In this document: positions 1 to 6,504 of the stretch, one piece after another
Position numbering within the stretch: position 1 is the first letter of the stretch
Layout: each line of letters begins with the position of its first letter
Origin: JAAUQA01 sp036351435
GTDB lineage: Bacteria; Pseudomonadota; Gammaproteobacteria; Competibacterales; Competibacteraceae
DNA: 12,216 nucleotides
NCBI GenBank assembly: GCA_036351435.1
Contig: JAZBPA010000121.1
Location: forward strand, 1 to 12,216
Direction of reading: 5' to 3'
Made by a program: the position numbers and the translations under genes
The notes under the pieces: model-generated
Databases searched by the model: none
What the model was told of the DNA's origin: nothing
What the model saw: only the letters and a program-made list of their open reading frames with translations

Positions 1-13
1 ATAAAGACTAGCC

Positions 14-81
14 TTTTGTGTATCACAATCAAGCAAAAACGATACACAAACCATATTGTGCTATCTACGCGATACACAAAA
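14..81. repeat. GATACACAAA motif cluster, probable operator
   Basis: CGATACACAAA occurs twice as an exact copy at 40-50 and 70-80, exactly 30 bp apart. The reverse complement TTTTGTGTATC stands at 14-24 and matches 71-81 over 11 bases. A degenerate inverted copy, ATTGTGCTATC, lies at 55-65, so orientations alternate. Positions 16-28 also form TTGTG-TAT-CACAA, a 5-bp inverted repeat. The cluster lies past the stop of the permease gene, so it more likely serves a gene left of the window. The 30-bp spacing is about three helical turns and fits cooperative binding by a dimeric regulator. No regulator is identified, and the rest of 1-116 shows no gene. Confidence 0.45.
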
Positions 82-116
82 CGACTTTGGTCCCTAACCC
101 AAGCTGAACACAGTAC

Positions 117-1853
117 TCACTCCAGCAAACCATCCACCCGCATAATCAGAAAATCGCCGTCATGAAACTGCTGATGGCGGATTTGGCGGGTGAGTCGTTT
201 GAGGATGCGTAATCCGACCTCGTCCGGTTCTGGAGCCTGACGTTCTTTTACTTGCGCGAGCAGCTGCTCTAAGTTCGCATCCCGACTGCCACTGGCAAAT
301 TCCAACTCCACTTGTCCGTGTTCGGTTCTGGCTTGCACTAGAATTTGCTTTTGACGAGTTTGAGGCGCTTGGCGTTCCAGTAAAAATAACAGCGCTTCTT
401 CGGTGATCAATTCAAGTCGCTGAACAGCTGCTTTGTCCCAGCCGACGGACAAGCCCACCCGGCGGGCAAAATCATGTAGCAACGGCAGCGCTGTAGGTTC
501 AGCGGGTAAGATCAGTTGTTGTTGGGGGCGCGCCTTCAGTGACAGGATAAAGGTCAGTACCAAAGCTACCAAGGTGCCGGCGGTCATGCCGTTATCCAAC
601 AAAGAATGCAACCAGACCGGCATCAAATCGGTGTAAATCAATTGATTCTGGAAGCCAACCCCCAGCCAGAACGCCAAGCCCACCACAAAGCCATTTTCAT
701 AAGACAAGCCATCCTCAGTAACCAATTTGAGGCCGTGGGCAAACAGCATGACCAGTAAAATCACGATATAAACCCCCGCCACCGAGGGAGGAACGGCTTG
801 CAACAAAGCTGAAATCTTGGGCGAAAATGCCAACGCAAAAAGAAAGAGCCCGCCATACCAACCGACTCGGCGGGCTGCCACACCGGTCATATCCACGACT
901 GCGACGCTGGTGGAATACGTGGTGTTGGGTAGGGTGCCTGACAATCCAGAAAGCAGATTGCCTAATCCATCAGCATTGACGGCCCCTTGTACGGATTTGT
1001 AATCCACCGGTGCTTCGTCACGCCGGGAAACGTGCTGAATCGCTATTCCGTCGCCGTAGGTTTCAATTGCAGAGACAATAGTGACTAGGATAAAGCTGGG
1101 CAACAGCAACCAGAACGCTGTACCGAACGACAGATCAAGACCCGGCCAGGAGGCGGTCGGCAGACCGATCCAATCCGCGTTGAGAAAGGGTTGCCAGTCG
1201 ATAATGTTATACCATTGCGCCGCTAAACAACCGCACACCACGCCGATCAACGGTCCCCATAACCGCATCGCTCCGCTGGTAAATAGCGAAATGCCGACGA
1301 TTACTGCAAAAGCGATTAGCGCGGTGATCGGTGCTGCAGTCGGGGTCGGTGCGGTGATGGTTGCCGGGACCTGGCCCAGCATTTTGAAACAGATCGGAAA
1401 AATAGTGACGGCAATCAGCATGAGGGCTGTGCCGCCGACGGTCGGGGTCACGATACGGCGCAACAATCCCAACCGTGCGGAAAACAGAAATTGCGCCAAC
1501 GATGAGACCACCACCAGGGTTGCCAACAAAGGCATCCCGCCGGCCTGTACGGCGGTAACGCCAATGGCGATAAATGCTCCTGAAGTTCCCATGAACAGTA
1601 CGAAGCCCGAACCCATAATACCGATCGGTCGGACTTGCAGAACGGTCACCAAACCACTGACAATAAGAGCGGCGAACACGACCCAGCCGATGGCCTGTTC
1701 CGCGCCTGCAGCGCGCAGCACGATAATGGGGGTCAGTACAATGCCTGCCAGAATCAATACCACGGTTTGCATGCCCAACGCGGCGGCTAGCAGGTGCGGT
1801 GGACTTTCATTGACGGCATAGCGAAGCCGGGTGGTAGCGGAACTGTCGGTCAT
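117..1853 (-). CDS. NCS2-type permease with C-terminal degenerate RsbW/HATPase-like domain
   Basis: This 578-residue inner-membrane protein is a fusion. Residues about 20-440 are a nucleobase-cation symporter 2 (uracil/xanthine permease) core of many hydrophobic helices. The family signature is visible as ETYGDG at 264-269, then DYKSVQGAVNADGLGN at 284-299 and GTLPNTTYS at 306-314. E264 aligns with the conserved acidic substrate residue. The position usually held by Gln or Glu after the PNTT motif is Thr315, so the substrate may not be a normal purine or pyrimidine. Residues about 447-575 resemble an anti-sigma-factor HATPase: RLELITEEALLFLL at 479-492 matches the N-box helix but lacks its Asn, no DxGxG box is seen, and VGLRILKRL at 546-554 matches the G2 region. 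ATP binding is therefore doubtful. The ATG start is preceded by AGGA at an 8-base gap. It is divergent from the STAS gene and may work with it. Permease call firm; C-terminal domain call moderate. Confidence 0.88.
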   Translation of the reverse strand: MTDSSATTRLRYAVNESPPHLLAAALGMQTVVLILAGIVLTPIIVLRAAGAEQAIGWVVFAALIVSGLVTVLQVRPIGIMGSGFVLFMGTSGAFIAIGVTAVQAGGMPLLATLVVVSSLAQFLFSARLGLLRRIVTPTVGGTALMLIAVTIFPICFKMLGQVPATITAPTPTAAPITALIAFAVIVGISLFTSGAMRLWGPLIGVVCGCLAAQWYNIIDWQPFLNADWIGLPTASWPGLDLSFGTAFWLLLPSFILVTIVSAIETYGDGIAIQHVSRRDEAPVDYKSVQGAVNADGLGNLLSGLSGTLPNTTYSTSVAVVDMTGVAARRVGWYGGLFLFALAFSPKISALLQAVPPSVAGVYIVILLVMLFAHGLKLVTEDGLSYENGFVVGLAFWLGVGFQNQLIYTDLMPVWLHSLLDNGMTAGTLVALVLTFILSLKARPQQQLILPAEPTALPLLHDFARRVGLSVGWDKAAVQRLELITEEALLFLLERQAPQTRQKQILVQARTEHGQVELEFASGSRDANLEQLLAQVKERQAPEPDEVGLRILKRLTRQIRHQQFHDGDFLIMRVDGLLE

Positions 1854-1913
1854 GAAAGTATTCCTGACGTTACGGTGGTTCTGTTATTGGAACTTACGCG
1901 ATGGTTCAAAACT

Positions 1914-1942
1914 GTAACAAGCTTCATAATAATCGGCATAAT
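1914..1942 (+). promoter_or_regulatory. Candidate promoter for the STAS gene
   Basis: GTAACA (1914-1919, 4/6 to the -35 consensus) and CATAAT (1937-1942, 5/6 to the -10 consensus) are separated by 17 bases. They would give a leader of roughly 80 bases before the STAS gene. The match is by eye and the region is fairly AT-rich, so it could be chance. No convincing promoter for the divergent permease gene was found in the same 178-bp gap. Confidence 0.3.
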
Positions 1943-2031
1943 CCGTGATTGCGCACGCTGACACCAGAATAAAGCACCATGCTTCACGCTCGACACCGGC
2001 ATTACATTTTGCAATTGAATAAGGTAACTCG

Positions 2032-2367
2032 ATGGAAATTCACCAACAAGCTCACGGTAAGGTTTTAGTGATCAGTCCGACTGGTAGACTGGATAGTCTG
2101 ACTTACCACAGCCTTGAGGACCATTTGTCGAACTTGATTCGCAACGGCAAAACCACCCTAGTCATCGATTTTACTCAGTTGGAATACATCAGCAGTAGCG
2201 GCTTGCGGGTTTTACTGATGGCGGCTAAACAAGTCCGTGCGGCACAAGGCAAAATGGCATTAGCGGCGATGTCAGCCTCGATTCGCGAGGTGTTTGATAT
2301 CAGCGGTTTTTCCTCAATCTTCGAAATCTATCCATCGGCACAAGAGGCCATTCCAGCGGTGGAATGA
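2032..2367 (+). CDS. STAS-domain anti-anti-sigma factor (RsbV/SpoIIAA type)
   Basis: This 111-residue cytoplasmic protein is a single STAS domain of normal family length. The order is standard: N-terminal strands with SPTGRLDSLT at 15-24, VIDFTQLEYISSSGLRVLL at 44-62, and a C-terminal helix after the FDISGFSSIFEIY segment (88-100). By alignment with SpoIIAA the phosphorylated residue should be Ser56, directly before Gly57. In known partner switches the unphosphorylated form binds the kinase/anti-sigma protein and frees its target. Phosphorylation by the kinase blocks this and a SpoIIE-type phosphatase reverses it. Both partners are encoded just downstream on the opposite strand, with stop codons only 17 bases apart. 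The ATG has AAGG about 7 bases upstream. Which of the two RsbW-like domains nearby it binds is unknown. Confidence 0.95.
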   Translation: MEIHQQAHGKVLVISPTGRLDSLTYHSLEDHLSNLIRNGKTTLVIDFTQLEYISSSGLRVLLMAAKQVRAAQGKMALAAMSASIREVFDISGFSSIFEIYPSAQEAIPAVE

Positions 2368-2384
2368 GCAGCCAACAGCGGAAA

Positions 2385-2822
2385 CTATTTTTCAGAACCC
2401 GCGGTTAGCCGTTGGCGCAGAGTGAGACAATTCCACCCCTCTGCCCGCTGATAGTCCAGTTCGTCGATAAATTGGCTGACCAGATGCAGGCCGAGACCGC
2501 CGATGGGTTTATCTTCTACTGATAAATCCAAATCCGGCGGCTTGGCCTCCAGCGGATTGAAGGCGATACCGTTATCCTTCACTGCTGTGATCAGGCAATC
2601 ATCCTCCACCAGCAGATCAATGGAGATCGCCGGAGAATCCGACCCGGCGGGATCGTGTCCGTGACGAAAAAAATTGCTGACTAATTCATCCAGGGCTAGA
2701 TCGAGATGGAAAATGCGTTCGGGAGCGATATTGTGCGCTGTACAAAACAGCCTGATTTTGTCGGAAGCCTGCTCAAGTTCCGTCAATGCGGTAATGGTTC
2801 CGATCTCAAGGTGCTTGCTCAT
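2385..2822 (-). CDS. Anti-sigma regulatory factor, RsbW-type serine kinase
   Basis: This 145-residue soluble protein has an intact GHKL/HATPase fold of RsbW or SpoIIAB size. The N-box is DLALDELVSNFFRHG (41-55) with the Mg-binding Asn50. The G1 box is VKDNGIAFNP (81-90) and the G2 box GGLGLHLV (108-115). It should phosphorylate the STAS partner on serine and, when free, bind an output protein. That output is not in the window, and proteobacterial relatives do not always control sigma factors. It is the last gene of the minus-strand unit. Its ATG overlaps the phosphatase stop in an ATGA, suggesting translational coupling and balanced kinase and phosphatase production. Confidence 0.94.
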   Translation of the reverse strand: MSKHLEIGTITALTELEQASDKIRLFCTAHNIAPERIFHLDLALDELVSNFFRHGHDPAGSDSPAISIDLLVEDDCLITAVKDNGIAFNPLEAKPPDLDLSVEDKPIGGLGLHLVSQFIDELDYQRAEGWNCLTLRQRLTAGSEK

Positions 2823-4693
2823 GAGACTGCACTCCCACTGCCAGGACCGTGGTAAGCCAACGCCATCACGGTGATGTCGTCGAACTGAGGCTCTTGACCG
2901 GCAAATTCAATCACGCCCGCAATCACGGATTGGGTCAGTTGCATGACATCTTGTTCGGCTGAGGCACGCAGCGTTTCCTCCAATCGCGCGACACCGTACT
3001 CCTGTTGATTCATATCGATCCCCTCGGTCACGCCATCGGTATAAAGCAGCAGTCGGTCACCCGCCTCCAGGGTAACGGTGTTCTGTTTGAAAGGCATACC
3101 ATCCATCACGCCCAAGGCAATCCCACCAGTGCCCTCTAGTGCTTCCAATCCACCATCAGCAGTCATTCGATAAGGGGGCAGGTGTCCGCCGTTGGCGTAG
3201 ACGATTTTTCCGTTTGCAGGGTCCAGAACGCCGTAAAAGGTGGTTACGAACATATTGGCGTCATTGTCCTGACTGAGAAAATCATTAGCGCGTGCCATGC
3301 ATTCACCCGGTTCGGGCACGATTTGCGCCGTGGCTCGGATCACGGTGCGCGCCACCGCCATGAACAGAGCCGCACCCATACCCTTGTCCGAGACATCCGC
3401 CACCACAAAGCCGAATCGCCCATTGGGCAGATCGAAATAGTCAAAAAAATCGCCGCCGACCGCGCGGGCGGTGAGCAACTCGGCGAATACGCTGAGATCG
3501 GGTCGCTGCGGAAACTGCGCCGGGCGAATCGAACGTTGTATACGAGTCGCCGTATCCATTTCTTGCTGAATGACCGCTAATTGCTGACGGGCTTCCTGAG
3601 CTTGCCGGAACCGTTCCACTGTGCCCGCCAACCGACCGATTTCGTCGTTGCGGTCGGCATCGGCCACCGCAACTTGGGTATTGCCTCGCGACAGCGCGTT
3701 CAATACCCGAATGACGGCATTGAGCGGTCGAAACGAGTAGCGCAAATACCAGTACAAACCGGCTAAAAATAACGACAACACCATTGCGACTAAGCCATAG
3801 GACAGCGCACCAACCAATAATCTACGCCAATGGTTGATAGTGATGTCGCGGGCAACAAACAACGATGCCACAGTGTTCTCAAACGGATCCTGCAGCGGCA
3901 GCCGCGCAAGCCTAAACACTTTACCTAGACTATGAACGATGGTGGTTTCGTTGGCTTGGACTATAGGCTCTTCAGCCTGTAATGCCTGCCACAGGTCAGG
4001 ATCAGCGCCTTGGGCTAAACTACCATCAGGCCGAACTATGAAGACCTCATCGCCGATGCTATCAGCGAATTGGGACAATGCCGTCTCAAGATCAATATAC
4101 AGTGCAGCTACGCCGGATGGTCCGGTGCGCGCCAGGATAGCGAAGATAACTGCTAAACCGAAGCTATCGTCCTGCAATCTGATCATGCCGACTATCGGCG
4201 TCAAGGTGTTGACTGCCGCCGCCACTAATTCAGGAGACAGGGCATTTGGAGGCAGCGCTTGGCGAGCAGCGGCCAGCAACTTTGCCTGAATCAACGGATT
4301 CTCAACTTGCCAGGTTTCATTCAAGTTGTCGGAGACTGTAGTGAAAAAAAGCTCGTCTTGCGGTACCGTCACGGTTTCCAATTGCGGCGGAACCAAGCTG
4401 TCTTGTAAGGACAGCAAATTGTTACGCAGACTGTCCGCATAAAGAATCGGGTCCCGCTTTGCCAACGCACTGATGGCATCATTGTTACGGCTAATAGGGG
4501 AAATATGGACTTGCATCCGTTGCAACTCAACGTTGGTTATTCCTAACCATGCACTGCGATAGCCTGTGATCAGGGCTTTGTGATACCGGTTTTCAGTGTT
4601 CCATTCCCGAAATTGCCCTTCTAAAATTAGAACAATAGCCACGATGGCAAAACAACCGCAGACCATCAAAGTAATGCGGGTGCGTAATTTCAC
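2819..4693 (-). CDS. Membrane HAMP-SpoIIE (PP2C-type) phosphatase, RsbU-like sensor
   Basis: This 624-residue inner-membrane protein should dephosphorylate the STAS partner in response to a periplasmic signal. TM1 is about 7-24, followed by a periplasmic region of about 270 residues with a Cache-like stretch (VFIVRPDGSLAQG, 217-229). TM2 is about 295-317, a HAMP segment follows at about 320-372, then a short coiled coil. The SpoIIE/PP2C domain covers about 395-612. Metal and catalytic motifs are intact: GGDFFDYF (413-420), VADVSDKGMG (431-440), NGGHLPPY (501-508), YTDGVTEG (551-558) and FDDITVM (604-610). The start is GTG, chosen because the basic KLRTR that precedes TM1 would be lost from the next start, M10. 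The ribosome-binding site is weak. It lies 39 bases after the GNAT gene and overlaps the kinase gene by 4 bp. The ligand is unknown. Confidence 0.94.
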   Translation of the reverse strand: MKLRTRITLMVCGCFAIVAIVLILEGQFREWNTENRYHKALITGYRSAWLGITNVELQRMQVHISPISRNNDAISALAKRDPILYADSLRNNLLSLQDSLVPPQLETVTVPQDELFFTTVSDNLNETWQVENPLIQAKLLAAARQALPPNALSPELVAAAVNTLTPIVGMIRLQDDSFGLAVIFAILARTGPSGVAALYIDLETALSQFADSIGDEVFIVRPDGSLAQGADPDLWQALQAEEPIVQANETTIVHSLGKVFRLARLPLQDPFENTVASLFVARDITINHWRRLLVGALSYGLVAMVLSLFLAGLYWYLRYSFRPLNAVIRVLNALSRGNTQVAVADADRNDEIGRLAGTVERFRQAQEARQQLAVIQQEMDTATRIQRSIRPAQFPQRPDLSVFAELLTARAVGGDFFDYFDLPNGRFGFVVADVSDKGMGAALFMAVARTVIRATAQIVPEPGECMARANDFLSQDNDANMFVTTFYGVLDPANGKIVYANGGHLPPYRMTADGGLEALEGTGGIALGVMDGMPFKQNTVTLEAGDRLLLYTDGVTEGIDMNQQEYGVARLEETLRASAEQDVMQLTQSVIAGVIEFAGQEPQFDDITVMALAYHGPGSGSAVS

Positions 4694-4732
4694 GGGCGTT
4701 CGGTCCGACGGGGCACCGGGTGATGCTGTGGT

Positions 4733-5491
4733 TCAAGCGGCCTCATTGCCGCTATCCTGTAGGGGTTTGCCGTACAGCAGGCATTTTTCAGCAGAGCCGC
4801 AATAGTTCAGGGCATACCCCCAGTATCCCTGAGCCAACAAGTCCTGTTGGCCGGTAATATCACCGGTCGGCATGGAAATCGTGGTGTCGAAGTCGACCCA
4901 GCTTGGATTGGCCAGATCATCATGCAGGATGTAGCGTAAAAAACCGCCATATTTGTGTTTCAATCCTTTGACGCGCAATCCGAGGGTCAGCATGTTGTTC
5001 CAAACCACTACATTGTCTGGTGCGGTAGTGGCGATCATGTGCCGACGACCGGCGCAGCTGGCCAGACGGATGCGCCAGGACAACAACAGCCAATGCAGGT
5101 GATTACCACGCCAATCTGGGATGACGCCGACACCATCCAGGTGTGCCGCTAAAGCCAATTCAGCAGCTGAAAGGTTCAGGTCGTCTCCAAAGGTAGCGAC
5201 GCTTTCCAAAGCTAAGCCTAGCACCGCGTAGCCAATCATTTCATCCTCGACGAAAATCCCAAGACTGTATCCCGAGTCCGTGAGGTGGCGGATAAAAAAT
5301 TCCGGTTTGTTGGGTCTGAGCAGATGAGGAGCAGGCAACTCGTTAAGTATCCGCTTATGCAGTTGGCAGAGGGGCTCCAAATCATTCAGGGTGAGTATCC
5401 GAGCCTGGTACGGGACAATGGCCAATTGTCCCTGGCGGCGGCGAAGCACGCCCGCTTCGCGAAACTGCTGGATAAACCGCGACATTTTCAC
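4733..5491 (-). CDS. GNAT-fold N-acyltransferase-like protein
   Basis: This 252-residue cytoplasmic protein has no signal peptide or membrane segment. Residues about 30-190 look like a GNAT domain: an N-terminal RILTLNDLEPLCQLHKRIL helix region (31-49), a central GIFVEDEMIGYAVLGLAL strand pair (78-95), and the acetyl-CoA loop LDGVGVIPDWRGNHLHWLL (118-136). R128-G129 match the R-G-x-G/A loop, though the second glycine is His131. TTAPDNVVVWNNMLTLGLRVKGLKHKYGG (155-183) matches the usual late GNAT region in which a Asn-rich helix precedes the last strand. The acceptor is unknown. The GTG start overlaps the previous stop (GTGA); an ATG two codons later is nearly as good. Its place between a binding protein and the phosphatase suggests a role in the same pathway, possibly modifying a component, but nothing in the sequence proves this. 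Confidence 0.78.
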   Translation of the reverse strand: MKMSRFIQQFREAGVLRRRQGQLAIVPYQARILTLNDLEPLCQLHKRILNELPAPHLLRPNKPEFFIRHLTDSGYSLGIFVEDEMIGYAVLGLALESVATFGDDLNLSAAELALAAHLDGVGVIPDWRGNHLHWLLLSWRIRLASCAGRRHMIATTAPDNVVVWNNMLTLGLRVKGLKHKYGGFLRYILHDDLANPSWVDFDTTISMPTGDITGQQDLLAQGYWGYALNYCGSAEKCLLYGKPLQDSGNEAA

Positions 5492-6504
5492 TCAATCACT
5501 TCTGCGTAATTCAGGATAGTCATCGGTGGGAAAATACCTAATTCCCGGGCTACCGGCATTTTCACCACGTAGTTAAACCGATTCAGCGTTTCCACCGAGA
5601 TGGTTTCGGGGGCTTTGTTGTAGAGCAGAATCTGTTCGGCTTTGAATGCTGTAAAACGGCCTAGCGCGAAATAAGGCGTCACTAATCCGAACAGCGCGTC
5701 GCCGTCGCGGATAGGGCGTTCAGTAGCGGTGAAAACCGGTAACCGTTGTTTGATGGCTTCGCGCGTGACCAAGTGACGGTGGATACTGATAAACGTATCT
5801 GGACCCATGTACAGAAACTGCGGTTCACGCAGAGCTAAGCCGGCAATCAAATCGGCCAAGTTATCGGCCATAGGATCACCTTGTTCATCCAACGGGACCG
5901 GTTGATCCAGCAGTTCAAAATCCATCTGCTTGGCGAGTATCTTTAGTCTGCGTACAAATAAACGCGAATTCAATTCAGCCGGGTTATAAAGCACCGCCAG
6001 CCGGTTTAACGGGCGGTAAGCGCGAATGGCGTTAACCTGGGCTTCTAGCGGAGCAATGTGGGTTGTGCCGGTCACGTTACGTTCGGATGAGACCAATTCC
6101 GGAACAATACGGGAACCCAACGGGTCGGAGACCATGGTGAATAGCACTGGCAGCGCGGTAACATGCTGGTCTGGATTCGCTTTATCGTATTCGCCGACCA
6201 CATTCAAGGTAACCGAGGTGCCCCAGGTGTAAACGAGGTCGGGCTCAGTATGTTTGGCTTCCTCGACCATGGCTGGGATTTGCCGTCGGTCGCCGGCGAC
6301 GTTGCGGACTATCAAATCAAAGGGTAGCTGATTCTCCTTCACATAAGCGCGAAACCCGGCTTCCACCTCGGTCTCACCACGCCACAGAATCATAAAAATG
6401 CGATAGCGGTCTTGCTCGGCTTTGAGTGACGGTTCCGCTGATAGTCCGGGTAACCATGCCGCTAACACAAGCCACGCGATGCATCGCCATAATCGGTTCA
6501 TCAT
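5488..6504 (-). CDS. Orphan periplasmic substrate-binding protein (PF04392 ABC_sub_bind type)
   Basis: This 338-residue protein has a signal peptide (1-23: basic MMNRLWR, hydrophobic core, LSA before EP) and should be periplasmic. The mature part has the two-lobe type I binding-protein pattern of the ABC_sub_bind family. Visible blocks are DLVYTWGTSVTLNVVG (89-104), PVLFTMVSDPLGSRIV (119-134), NVTGTTHIAPLEAQV (143-157), LAVLYNPAELNS (169-180), FLYMGPDTFIS (230-240) and the late LVTPYFALGRF (274-284). Family members often bind amino acids or related small molecules; the ligand here cannot be read from sequence. No ABC permease or ATPase lies nearby. It may present ligand to one of the periplasmic sensors encoded in the same unit rather than feed an importer. 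Its ATG overlaps the transporter stop (ATGA), with AGGCGAG close upstream. Confidence 0.88.
   Translation of the reverse strand: MMNRLWRCIAWLVLAAWLPGLSAEPSLKAEQDRYRIFMILWRGETEVEAGFRAYVKENQLPFDLIVRNVAGDRRQIPAMVEEAKHTEPDLVYTWGTSVTLNVVGEYDKANPDQHVTALPVLFTMVSDPLGSRIVPELVSSERNVTGTTHIAPLEAQVNAIRAYRPLNRLAVLYNPAELNSRLFVRRLKILAKQMDFELLDQPVPLDEQGDPMADNLADLIAGLALREPQFLYMGPDTFISIHRHLVTREAIKQRLPVFTATERPIRDGDALFGLVTPYFALGRFTAFKAEQILLYNKAPETISVETLNRFNYVVKMPVARELGIFPPMTILNYAEVIE

Noticed and set aside
1..116. CRISPR array at the left edge
   Set aside because: The repeats are only about 11 bases, occur in both orientations and lack regular spacers of CRISPR length.
1081..1821. Long plus-strand open frame (246 codons) inside the permease gene
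   Set aside because: It lies antisense to the clear NCS2 frame and its translation is basic and low-complexity with no family resemblance.
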